Positions 38,101-46,280 of a stretch of DNA of 59,950 nucleotides are shown piece by piece. The stretch is from a bacterium BMS3Bbin10 (GTDB taxonomy: Bacteria > Pseudomonadota > Alphaproteobacteria > Rhizobiales > Methyloligellaceae). A program made the position numbers and the translations under genes. Below the pieces are notes generated by a model, which had not been told where the DNA came from, ran no database searches, and saw only the letters and a program-made list of their open reading frames with translations. The stretch's first letter is position 1; each line of letters opens with the position of its first letter. The stretch is taken from positions 1 through 59,950 of the forward strand of contig BDTT01000103.1 of assembly GCA_002897995.1 (NCBI GenBank), given 5' to 3'.

Positions 38101-38708
38101 TGGATATCCGCGGCGCCGGCAATCTGCTCGGCGAGGAGCAGTCGGGGCACATCAAGGAGGTCGGATTTGAGCTTTATCAGTCCATGCTCGAAGAGGCGGT
38201 TGCGGGGCTGAAAGGCGGCGGCGCGGCGGAGCTGGAAGATCAGTGGTCGCCGCGCATTGCGCTCGGGACGTCGGTGTTGCTGCCGGAAAATTATGTGCCT
38301 GATTTGCAGGTGCGGCTCGGTCTCTACCGGCGTTTGTCGGAAGTGAATTCCGTAACCGAAATCGAGAGCTTCGCGGCGGAATTGGTGGACCGCTTCGGGC
38401 CGTTACCCGATGAAGTCAAGCACCTCCTCGATATCGTTCAGATCAAGGCCTTGTGCCGGCGCGCAAGCGTGTCCGATGTGGAAGCGGGCCCGCGCGGCGC
38501 CGTCATCGCATTCCGTGACAATCATTTCGCCAACCCCGAAGGGCTGATTGCGCTCATCACTCGAGAGGCCGGGCGGATGCGGTTGCAGCCCGATCACCGG
38601 CTGGTGCTGAAGGCCGCCTGGAAAGAGCCCGAGCAAAGATTGAAGGGCGCGCGGGCGATCTTGCAGCAGCTTGCCGAGCTGGCGGAAAAGGGCCGCAAGG
38701 CGGCCTGA
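35175..38708 (+). CDS. mfd: Transcription-repair coupling factor
   Basis: Mfd removes RNA polymerase stalled at DNA lesions and recruits UvrA. The 1177-residue protein has the UvrB-like N-domain ([32 protein letters not shown]), the RNA-polymerase-interacting domain ([21 protein letters not shown], ending [17 protein letters not shown]), and the RecG-like motor. The motor has [45 protein letters not shown] and [26 protein letters not shown] (quoted in part). The C-terminal TRCF domain begins around [20 protein letters not shown]. The length is that of the family. Its convergent neighbour is 12 bases away. Confidence 0.97.
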   Translation: [1177 protein letters not shown]

Positions 38709-38720
38709 TGCGTCCAGATC

Positions 38721-39392
38721 CTAGCCCGGTCCTTCTTCGTCACCGAAACTCGGTTCCTGGGAAATCTGCACCAATGCGTCCGCCAGCAATTCGGCGCGCT
38801 GCGCCCCGACCAGAATATGCGTCCGGTCGATGATGAATGTGGGGACGCCCTGCACGCCAAGTTCATGGGCGAGCTCAATCTCTTTCTTGACCGCGTCCAC
38901 GTCCCTGTCGGTGGCCAGCACTTCTTCCACAAGTTCGGCGTCCATTTTTGCTTCGCGCGCCGCATCGAGCAAAACTGAAAGTTCGCCAATGTCTTCGCCT
39001 TCGGTAAAATAGAGCTCGAACAGACGCTCCACCACGGCGTCCTGCTGATGGCCGGTTTCGGCCCAGCGGATCAGCCGGTGTGCATTGATCGTGTTGGGTG
39101 ATCTTGTAATGCGGTCGAAGGCAAAGGGGATGCCTTCGGCCTCGCCGGTTTCCTTGATCTGCGCGTAGATCTCCGTGGCCTTGTCCCGGCCGAATTTCTT
39201 GTCGAGATATTCCTGCCGGTCCATGCCCCCTGCGGGGATGGTCGCATCCAGTTGAAACGGCCGCCAGCGGATGACAGGTTCAACATCCGGCGCCAGAACC
39301 TGCGCCCGGTCGAGCCGCCGTTTGCCGATATAGCACCAGGGACACATTACGTCGGAAACCACATCGACGGTCAGGACGTCCATTTCGCGCAT
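38721..39392 (-). CDS. DsbA-family oxidoreductase (FrnE-like)
   Basis: A 223-residue protein with a thioredoxin fold interrupted by a helical insertion. The active site is VVSDVMCPWCYIGKRRLD with C17-P-W-C20. GIPFAFDRITRSPNTINAHRLIRWA and GVQGVPTFIIDRTHILVGAQ (cis-proline region) match the FrnE subgroup. It has no signal peptide, so it is cytosolic, unlike periplasmic DsbA. The role is probably thiol-disulphide exchange or glutathione-type chemistry under oxidative stress. The start may be the ATG at 39392 or the next at 39383; neither has a strong site. Confidence 0.85.
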   Translation of the reverse strand: MREMDVLTVDVVSDVMCPWCYIGKRRLDRAQVLAPDVEPVIRWRPFQLDATIPAGGMDRQEYLDKKFGRDKATEIYAQIKETGEAEGIPFAFDRITRSPNTINAHRLIRWAETGHQQDAVVERLFELYFTEGEDIGELSVLLDAAREAKMDAELVEEVLATDRDVDAVKKEIELAHELGVQGVPTFIIDRTHILVGAQRAELLADALVQISQEPSFGDEEGPG

Positions 39393-39436
39393 TGGAATTC
39401 GTCACATCTGAATCAAACACATAGAAGTTGTGATTA

Positions 39437-40786
39437 TCAGGCTGCGGCCCTGAGGTCCACGGAGCGGCTGCGCTTGATGAGAGATTCAGCGGTATCCACT
39501 TGCCGGAAACCTGCCAGATGGGTATCCAGCCGCACCGAGATCGGGGCGTGATGCCCCTCCACGGCGAATTCGGTGTGCGCGACAACGCCCTTGATTCTGA
39601 GGACGGCTTTCTGGGCGCGTTCGGCCGGCGTGTCGGGCAATGCGAGAATGAATTCGGTGCCGGAGTATCGGGCCGCCATGTCCTCGCCCCGGATCAGCAG
39701 GCCGATAACCTCGCCGACCTGTCTGATAATCCGGTCCGCGGAGGCATAACCGAGCGTTTCGTTGATCTCCGCCATATTCGCAATTGAGAGATTCGCCAGG
39801 GAGAAACCCTGGCTGGTCCTTTGTGCGTCCTTCACCATGGTGGTGATGTGCTCGAGAGCGAAGCCCCGGCTGTAGAGGCCCGTCAGCGCGTCACTCGTCG
39901 CGATGTGTTTGGCCTGCTGATAGATTTTCTTGAGGGAGTTGCGGAAGCGCGATTCGCGCACCAGAAGGTTGATCCGGATCCTCAGCTCGTCGCGGGAATA
40001 GGGTTTTGCGATTGCGTCGGTAATGTCCGACTCAAAGACCTGCGGGCATTTCTCCAGCTCGTCACGGTCGGCAAGCACAACGATCGGCAGGTTAAACAGG
40101 CGCGAATGGCCGCGGACCACCTTGGCAAAATCGATATGGGGTTCGATCGCGGCCGCCGCGTTTATGAGCACGGCATCGAAATCGCGCCGGGTCAGATAGT
40201 CGAGCGCGGTGCCCTCGCTCAAGGCGCCGATGAGCGTGGCGTGCTTGGCCAGGGAGTGTTCGATCATGGCGAATTGCGTCGGGTCGCCGAGGACAAGCAC
40301 GGTCGCATTGTCGATATGGCTCGGCGGGGCGATGGCGGCCGGCGCATCGAGCCCGTATTTGGCGGAGGTATTCAACCGCCGGACGAGCTCTTCATGCATG
40401 GTGTTCAGGCGGACCAGCGAGCAGAGCCGGTGGCAAATCTGTGCGGGGTTTACCGGCCCGATGAGAAGGTCGTCGATATCGGCCGCCGCGTCGGCAAGTT
40501 CCATATTCTTGTCGGTGCCCACCAGCATGATGCGCAGGCGGCTGGACAGGGGGCTGGCCTTGAGGGTTTTGGCGAGCGCCAGGAAGGTATCGGGCGCCTT
40601 GCGCGCCGGCGCGCTCTGCATATTGAGGATAACCACATCGGGCCTGCGCGAACCGCATAATTCCGCGGCGCTCTGGGCGATATCGCCCATCGCGCATTCA
40701 AAGCCGCCTTCGGCAAGCACCTTTGCCATTTTCTTGTCGTTGCCGGTGTCCTTGCCGACGATCAGGATGCGCGCTGGGCCTTGCAT
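39437..40786 (-). CDS. popA: PopA-like REC-REC-GGDEF protein, degenerate cyclase with intact I-site
   Basis: A 449-residue protein with the PleD/PopA layout: two receiver domains (about 5-125 and 155-290) and a GGDEF domain (about 300-449). The active-site loop reads SGTEF (375-379) instead of GGDEF, and the DxD metal region is lost (LSIANMAEINETLGYASADR), so it should not make c-di-GMP. The allosteric I-site RGED (366-369) is intact and correctly spaced five residues before. The receiver phosphoacceptor positions appear as Asn (N55 in VVILNM; also LIN in the second). In Caulobacter the PopA protein of this layout binds c-di-GMP and directs CtrA to ClpXP. The orthology is inference from architecture; a PleD paralogue of other function is the alternative. 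Confidence 0.7.
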   Translation of the reverse strand: MQGPARILIVGKDTGNDKKMAKVLAEGGFECAMGDIAQSAAELCGSRRPDVVILNMQSAPARKAPDTFLALAKTLKASPLSSRLRIMLVGTDKNMELADAAADIDDLLIGPVNPAQICHRLCSLVRLNTMHEELVRRLNTSAKYGLDAPAAIAPPSHIDNATVLVLGDPTQFAMIEHSLAKHATLIGALSEGTALDYLTRRDFDAVLINAAAAIEPHIDFAKVVRGHSRLFNLPIVVLADRDELEKCPQVFESDITDAIAKPYSRDELRIRINLLVRESRFRNSLKKIYQQAKHIATSDALTGLYSRGFALEHITTMVKDAQRTSQGFSLANLSIANMAEINETLGYASADRIIRQVGEVIGLLIRGEDMAARYSGTEFILALPDTPAERAQKAVLRIKGVVAHTEFAVEGHHAPISVRLDTHLAGFRQVDTAESLIKRSRSVDLRAAA

Positions 40787-40850
40787 AAGTTTGGTTTCCC
40801 GTATGTTCCGGTGCGATGTTGCACGTAACGTGAGTGTCGGCCGGATTGGC

Positions 40851-40865
40851 TTAATAATTCATAAA
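40851..40865 (-). promoter_or_regulatory. CtrA-like box upstream of the popA-like gene
   Basis: On the minus strand the sequence is TTTA-N7-TTAA, one base from the CtrA consensus TTAA-N7-TTAA. It lies about 65 bases upstream of the popA-like start, in the short gap behind the acyl-CoA synthetase gene. A single short match can occur by chance. Confidence 0.3.
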
Positions 40866-40879
40866 GTATGATGCTTTTG

Positions 40880-42430
40880 TCAGCCCGAAGGCCGGTAAAA
40901 ACGGTGTAATTCTCTCCGTTTTACCTTGCCGTTGGGGGTCCGGGGCAGCCGGTCGATGAAAATGAACTCTCGCGGCATTTTGTAATCCGCCAGCATTGCG
41001 CCGGCAAAGGTCTTGAAGGATTCGGGATCGCTGAGCGCATTATTCCGAAGGACAATAAAAGCACCGATAACACGCACATCCTCACGCACCTGGACTTCGG
41101 TGACGGCAACTTCAGCGATATCGGGGTGTTCGGCCAGGACCTGCTCGACCTCAAGCGGGCTGACCCGGTAGCCCAGCGCATTCATAAGATCGTCATTGCG
41201 CCCCCGGTGGGTAATGTAACCTTCCTCATCCATCACTCCCAGATCGCCGCCGCAGAACCAGTCGCCATGCATGACGCGCGCTTCTTCCTCCGGGCGGTTC
41301 CAGTATCCAAGCATGAGGCCCGGATCGCTGCGGTGGACGGCGATAAGGCCTTCCTCGCCCGCAGGCAGCGGATCGGCGCCTCCCTCCGCCGGCAGGATGA
41401 CCACGATGCGCCCGTCCTGCGGCTTGCCGACCGCGCCCGCCTTCACCGGGACCGAGGGGGATGAGGAAATGAATGTGGACATTTCGCTCATGCCAAGCGC
41501 TTCGTAGAGCGGTGTGCCGGTGCGCTCGCGCCAGTTCCGGGCGACCTCCCCGGGCAGCGTCTCACCCGCCGTCAGCCCGTGCCGCAGACTTGGAGGCACG
41601 CCGGATTCCACATCGCAATATTTCAGGATTTGCCGGTAAAGCGTCGGCACGGCGGCAAAGATCGTGGCGTCATGGGCGGCCATCAGTCTGAACCAGACCG
41701 AGGGGTCTTTTTCGCCGGTATAGACCAGCGCCGTCGCGCCATTCGCCCAGGGGTCGCAAAGTCCCGTTCCCAGCGTATAGGTCCAGTTGAAGGCGCCGGC
41801 ATGCAGGACGCGGTCTTGCGGCGTAATCGCGTACCAGCCCCGATACATGGGCCGCCGGCCCCAGACGCTGCGGTGCGCATGCAGCACGCCCTTGGAACTT
41901 GCCGTTGTGCCCGATGTATAGATCAGGAATGCCGGATCGTCGCCGCGCGTTGGCGCATACGCGCCGCGGGTTGCGAATTTTCTGAGCGCGGCCACGTCTT
42001 CTTCGCGGTAGATTTTCACGCCGGAGGGAATGTCGGCGGCGGGAAGGTGGGGTGCGAGGGCAATCGCTCTTGCACCGCTGTCTTCCAGATAATAGGCCAC
42101 CTCGCGGGCGCTCAGGGCGCTTGAAGCGGGCAGGGCGATGAGCCCCGCGGCGATGGCCGCGAAGAAGAGCAAGGCGAAATCGCTGGTATTTTCCAGCCGG
42201 ATCAACAGCCGGTCGCCGGTGTTCAGTCCGTCCGCGCGAAGGCCGGCCGCCATCCGCAACACCGCGTCTTCCAGCTCGCCATAGGTCCAGGTTTCGGCGG
42301 CCGTGGAGGCATCTGGTGTCGTCGAGACAATAAGCGCCGTCTTGCCGGCCGGGCGCAGATCGCCGCATTCCAGGCAATACCGCGCCATGTTGAAGCGCTC
42401 TGGAGGGCGTTCTGTGTGAAATTCAGTCAT
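40880..42430 (-). CDS. AMP-forming acyl/aryl-CoA synthetase
   Basis: A 516-residue ligase that probably makes a CoA thioester via an acyl-adenylate. All core motifs are present: P-loop FLIYTSGTTASSKGVLHAH, EALGMSEMSTFISS, CGGDLGVMDEEGYITHRGRNDD and the catalytic lysine in LPRTPNGKVKRREL. The overall text, with NWTYTLGTGLCDPWANGATAL and HDATIFAAVPTLYRQILKY, is closest to the benzoate-CoA/medium-chain group. The substrate is unknown. It lies 23 bases downstream of the related but degenerate ligase-like gene, in the same direction, so the two are probably expressed together. Confidence 0.85.
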   Translation of the reverse strand: MTEFHTERPPERFNMARYCLECGDLRPAGKTALIVSTTPDASTAAETWTYGELEDAVLRMAAGLRADGLNTGDRLLIRLENTSDFALLFFAAIAAGLIALPASSALSAREVAYYLEDSGARAIALAPHLPAADIPSGVKIYREEDVAALRKFATRGAYAPTRGDDPAFLIYTSGTTASSKGVLHAHRSVWGRRPMYRGWYAITPQDRVLHAGAFNWTYTLGTGLCDPWANGATALVYTGEKDPSVWFRLMAAHDATIFAAVPTLYRQILKYCDVESGVPPSLRHGLTAGETLPGEVARNWRERTGTPLYEALGMSEMSTFISSSPSVPVKAGAVGKPQDGRIVVILPAEGGADPLPAGEEGLIAVHRSDPGLMLGYWNRPEEEARVMHGDWFCGGDLGVMDEEGYITHRGRNDDLMNALGYRVSPLEVEQVLAEHPDIAEVAVTEVQVREDVRVIGAFIVLRNNALSDPESFKTFAGAMLADYKMPREFIFIDRLPRTPNGKVKRRELHRFYRPSG

Positions 42431-42453
42431 GGTGAAGTCAATCTGGCAGGTCG

Positions 42454-44112
42454 CTAGATGTGCCCCAGAATCCGGTCGCGCTGGACCGCTCCTTGTCCGC
42501 TGCGGGGAATAGATTTCACGATCACCAGCTGATCGGGCGTCTTGTAGGGAGCGACTCTCTTTTGGCTCAGAAACGCTTTGAGCCGGTCGAGCGATGGCGC
42601 AACTTCCGGCTTTGGCACCACGGCGGCGAAGATACGCTCACCGATTACCGCATCGTCGAGAACGAATGCCGCGGCATCCAGAAACTCGGGAAACTCCGCA
42701 TAGAGCTTGTCGAGTTCGCTTGCGGCGATCACCGCGCCGCCGTGATAAATCAGATCCTCGCTCTTCTGGCACCGGAACTGTCCGGCAATGGATTCGTCCA
42801 CGGCGCAGCCGATGCCGGTGTCGAGAAAGCCGTGGGAATCGGGCTCTATTACGGTTCCGGCCAGCGAAAGCGGCCCTGCCGGCACCGTGCTTCCGCGTAC
42901 GCAGAGCGTACCTCTCAGGACTTGCTGACTTTCCTCATGGGTGACGGCGCCCCGGACCCGCGTTTCAAGAACCGGGTCCCCGGCGTCCTCTTCTCCCGGC
43001 AGGTATATTTTGCCCAGCGGCAGCAGCGAGGGATCGGCGCCGGGGTTCCTTTCGCGGACCAGTATCGCCAGTTCGGCGAAATTGTGGATGTCGAAAATGG
43101 GGAGCGGAGTCTCAAACAGGTTGGGGCCGGAATTCACGCCATGCGGATTGGGCCAGACGCAGCCGATGCGGGCGAGGGGCTGCTCGCGCGAGTGCAGATC
43201 GCAGCGTTCTTCCAGGGCCGAGATGACCGACGCGGGAAGGGCGGTGTAGGTGATCTCGTTTTCCTGCAACTGCTCGACAAACACGTCGAAGGAAAATGGC
43301 AGATGCAGCACGATTTGCGCGCCCGCCAGAAGGGGCGCGACCAGCTGGCCCGCCACCGCGCCGATGCTTGAGTAGGGGTAGGTGTTGAGAACCCTGGCGC
43401 CGCCTCCCAGTTTCATCTGGTTTGAAAACATTTTTGCCAGGGCGGCAATTTCACCATGGGTGCGGGGCACCGGGCAGGCGTCCTGCCGCAACACCGTCCA
43501 GGTAATGATGGCCCTCTGGTCCGGGCGCGCGGGTTCGCGCGGCGTTCCGGTGTCCCGGTCACTCGCGCCGTCATCGGTCAGCCAGTCGTCAATCGGGGTC
43601 ACGCCATCGGGAAGGTCCTCGCCAAAGGCGAACACAAAACGAACGCTCGGGTTCTTGGCGGCGGCCTCGCCAAGTGTCTGGGCCGAGTTTTCGTCTCCAT
43701 AGCGGGCGACCGTGACCGCGGCTTTCGCTTTGATCTGGGAGAAGGCCCGGTTGATTTCATCAAGCCTCCAGAGGAGCGGCATGAGGCAGACAACCAGCCC
43801 GGCGCGCCAGGCGCCGAGGATCAGGAGCGGCGCCTCGATGGTGTTCGGCATCTGCAGGGCAATTATGTCGCCCGTGCTCAGACCGCAACCGAGGAACCGG
43901 CCGGCGATCCTGTCGGCAATGATGTCGGCGTCCGCAAAGGTAAGGCTGCGCGGCTGCCCCATGCCGCGTTTTGCGCGGTCGGGCGGATCCACGAAGGCGA
44001 TCTCGTTTTCAGCATGCGCGGCGTGATGGCGCAAGGCGGCTTCCGCGCCGGTCATATCCGGCCCGGCGTCGTCCTTGATCTCAATCCGGACTGAGGCGTC
44101 ATCATCCATCAT
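42454..44112 (-). CDS. Degenerate AMP-binding (acyl-CoA synthetase-like) protein
   Basis: A 552-residue protein with the ANL-superfamily fold by its overall text (GDIIALQMPNTIEAPLLILGAW, NTYPYSSIGAVAGQLVAPLLAGAQIVL in parts, SELDKLYAEFPEFLDAAAFVLDD). Its catalytic motifs are eroded. The P-loop region (about 203-221) reads ITWTVLRQDACPVPRTHGEI without the Ser/Thr/Gly signature. The YGxTE position reads HNFAELA. The C-terminal lysine is replaced by A542 (SGQGAVQRDRI). The reading frame is long and intact, so it is not a decaying pseudogene. Next to an intact ligase it may be a non-catalytic partner or acyl-binding sensor. That role is inference. Confidence 0.75.
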   Translation of the reverse strand: MMDDDASVRIEIKDDAGPDMTGAEAALRHHAAHAENEIAFVDPPDRAKRGMGQPRSLTFADADIIADRIAGRFLGCGLSTGDIIALQMPNTIEAPLLILGAWRAGLVVCLMPLLWRLDEINRAFSQIKAKAAVTVARYGDENSAQTLGEAAAKNPSVRFVFAFGEDLPDGVTPIDDWLTDDGASDRDTGTPREPARPDQRAIITWTVLRQDACPVPRTHGEIAALAKMFSNQMKLGGGARVLNTYPYSSIGAVAGQLVAPLLAGAQIVLHLPFSFDVFVEQLQENEITYTALPASVISALEERCDLHSREQPLARIGCVWPNPHGVNSGPNLFETPLPIFDIHNFAELAILVRERNPGADPSLLPLGKIYLPGEEDAGDPVLETRVRGAVTHEESQQVLRGTLCVRGSTVPAGPLSLAGTVIEPDSHGFLDTGIGCAVDESIAGQFRCQKSEDLIYHGGAVIAASELDKLYAEFPEFLDAAAFVLDDAVIGERIFAAVVPKPEVAPSLDRLKAFLSQKRVAPYKTPDQLVIVKSIPRSGQGAVQRDRILGHI

Positions 44113-44132
44113 ATTTCCATCCGCCGCGAACC

Positions 44133-44182
44133 CTAGAGCAACTTCCGGTCAAACGATTCCGTATGGCCGGAAGTTGCTCTAG
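44133..44182. repeat. 16-bp-arm palindrome spanning the stop codon of the peptide-binding gene
   Basis: CTAGAGCAACTTCCGG (44133-44148) and CCGGAAGTTGCTCTAG (44167-44182) are perfect inverted arms around an 18-base loop (TCAAACGATTCCGTATGG). The right arm contains the TAG stop of the minus-strand gene. It resembles the TAGAGCA...TGCTCTA elements scattered in Rhizobiales genomes and would also make a strong mRNA 3' hairpin. Confidence 0.7.
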
Positions 44183-46008
44183 CCCCCCGGGCGGTCGATC
44201 CACCAAGTATCCACGCGGTACCCATATAGCGATGTTTTCGCCGGCCGGGCGAGCGACTTCCATCTCGCAACCCACTGCTTGCGTGTGTGAAACAGGGGAA
44301 TCACATAGTGACCCGATAATAGCACCCGGTCGAGGGCCCTGACCGCGGAGACGAAATCTTCCCGCTCCCTGGCGGCGAGCAGAGCCGCAATCATTGCGTC
44401 CACGGCCGGGTTCCTGACACCGGCATAGTTGAACGACCCTTGCGCATCCGCGCTTTGGGCGCTCCAGCGGAACAGCTGCTCGTTTCCAGGCGAGAGCGAC
44501 GCGTACCAGAAGGCCTGAATCATATCGAAATCGAAGGTCTGGCGGCGGCGTTGAAATTGCGCGGAATCCACCAGCCGCAGGCGCGCGGCGATCCCCACGC
44601 CCCTGAGTGCGTCGACGAATTTCAGAAGCAGTCTCTGCTGCGCGCCGCTGGCCGCCAGGATCTCGAAAGTGAAGGGCGCGCCGGATTTCGCCTCGACCAG
44701 CTTGCCGCCCTTGAGCGTGTAGCCGGCCTGTTTGAGAAGGCCGAGCGCCTTGCGGCGATTGTCGCGATTTCGCCCGGCGCCGTCGCTGACGGGCAGCTTG
44801 TAGGCGCCCTCGAGAATTGCCGGGTCCACCGCGTCCGCGAACGGCGTCAATAATTTACGCTCGCGCGCATCCGCTGCGCGTCCGTGAGAAGACAGATTCG
44901 ACCGGTCGAAGAAGCTCTGCGTGCGGGTATAGAGGCCGTAATAGTAATTCTTGTTCAGCCATTCGAAATCCAGCATCAGTATCAGCGCCTTGCGCACGCG
45001 AATGTCCGCGAAGATTGGCCGGCGGGTGTTGAAAACAAGCGCCGACATGCCCGTGGGGACACTGACCGGCAATTCCTCCCTGACGACCCGCCCATCCTTG
45101 TAGGCGGGAAAGTCATAACCGCGCGCCCAGCGCCCTGAATCCGACTCGCGCCAGAGCTGAAACAGGCCCTTCTGGAAGGCCTGAAACATCGGGTCGTTAT
45201 TCCGGTAATACTCGAAACGGATTTCATCGAAATTGAACCGGCCCGCATTGACCGCCAGACGCCGGCCCCAATAGTCGGGGTTGCGGACATAGACGATCTG
45301 CTTTCCGGCCTCGACCCTGGCGACACGGTAGGGGCCGCTTCCAAGGACCGGTTTAAGCGTCGTTTCCTCGAACGTATCGGCGGAAAAATAATGACGCGGC
45401 AGGACCGGCATCAATCCCATGATGAGCGGCATCTCCCGGTCCCCTTCGGCGTTGAAGGTGAATTTCACTGTCCGCGGGCCGATTTTCTCGGCGGCCGTAA
45501 TCTTGGAATAATAAGTGCGGTGATTGGGCCTGCCCTTGTCGCGCAGCAACTTGTAGGAAAACAGCACATCCTCGACCGTGACGGGTTTGCCGTCGGAAAA
45601 ACGCGCCTCCTCGCGCAGGACGAAGGAAACCCAGCTCCTGTCCTCGGGCGTTTCGATGCTTTGCGCAAGCAGACCGTAGAGCGAAAAGGGTTCGTCATAG
45701 GCGCGCGCCATCAGGCTTTCGAAGACAAAGTCGCGCAGGCCCGCCGCCGCCACGCCCTTGATGATCAGCGGGTTGAGACTGTCGAACGAGCCCAGCGTGG
45801 CGAAAGAGACTGTCCCGCCCTTGGGCGCGTTCGGGTTCACATAGCTGAAACCGGTAAAGCCCGGCTCGTGCGCCGGGGATCCATGCATGGCGATTCCATG
45901 GGCCGGCGCCGCGCGGACCCTGCCGGCAAAGCTGAGAATAATCGCCGCGCACATAAGGGCTTTCAAGGAAATGAAAGCCCAGTTATAGATGGATGAGTGC
46001 AGCTTCAT
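44179..46008 (-). CDS. YejA-type peptide/microcin C ABC transporter binding protein
   Basis: A 609-residue family-5 solute-binding protein for the periplasm. The signal peptide is at the N-terminus (hydrophobic FISLKALMCAAIILSFAG, cleavage probably after VRA). The mature start HGIAMHGSPAHEPGFTGFSY and YVNPNAPKGGTVSFATLGSF are characteristic of YejA. SWVSFVLREEARFSDGKPVT and DVLFSYKLLRDKGRPNHRTYY are the lobe I signature. YejA binds oligopeptides or peptide-nucleotide compounds. Here no permease or ATPase genes adjoin it, so it is an orphan in this window. MKLHSSIYN at 46008 has a GGAGAGC site and is preferred to the open frame from 46110. Confidence 0.88.
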   Translation of the reverse strand: MKLHSSIYNWAFISLKALMCAAIILSFAGRVRAAPAHGIAMHGSPAHEPGFTGFSYVNPNAPKGGTVSFATLGSFDSLNPLIIKGVAAAGLRDFVFESLMARAYDEPFSLYGLLAQSIETPEDRSWVSFVLREEARFSDGKPVTVEDVLFSYKLLRDKGRPNHRTYYSKITAAEKIGPRTVKFTFNAEGDREMPLIMGLMPVLPRHYFSADTFEETTLKPVLGSGPYRVARVEAGKQIVYVRNPDYWGRRLAVNAGRFNFDEIRFEYYRNNDPMFQAFQKGLFQLWRESDSGRWARGYDFPAYKDGRVVREELPVSVPTGMSALVFNTRRPIFADIRVRKALILMLDFEWLNKNYYYGLYTRTQSFFDRSNLSSHGRAADARERKLLTPFADAVDPAILEGAYKLPVSDGAGRNRDNRRKALGLLKQAGYTLKGGKLVEAKSGAPFTFEILAASGAQQRLLLKFVDALRGVGIAARLRLVDSAQFQRRRQTFDFDMIQAFWYASLSPGNEQLFRWSAQSADAQGSFNYAGVRNPAVDAMIAALLAAREREDFVSAVRALDRVLLSGHYVIPLFHTRKQWVARWKSLARPAKTSLYGYRVDTWWIDRPGG

Positions 46009-46280
46009 GGGCTCTCCGTTTAGGCGAGGCGCTGGGCAAAAGCAATTCTTCTGATTGGACATAATTCTTCGGCTGGACAAGGAAAACGCACGGCCTTGCA
46101 GGGTTGCCAAATGAGATCAGGCGGAGTCCGGACGGGACATTGTTCCGTATGATGGCATCCGGACCGGAAATGATCATTGCAGGCGCTTGCCATGCGAAAG
46201 CCGCAATTCAATGTATTCAGGCACGTCAAATAGAACGGGTGCGTAAAGCTCGCATAAGAGCGAAGGAAAGGGTTAGAAAA

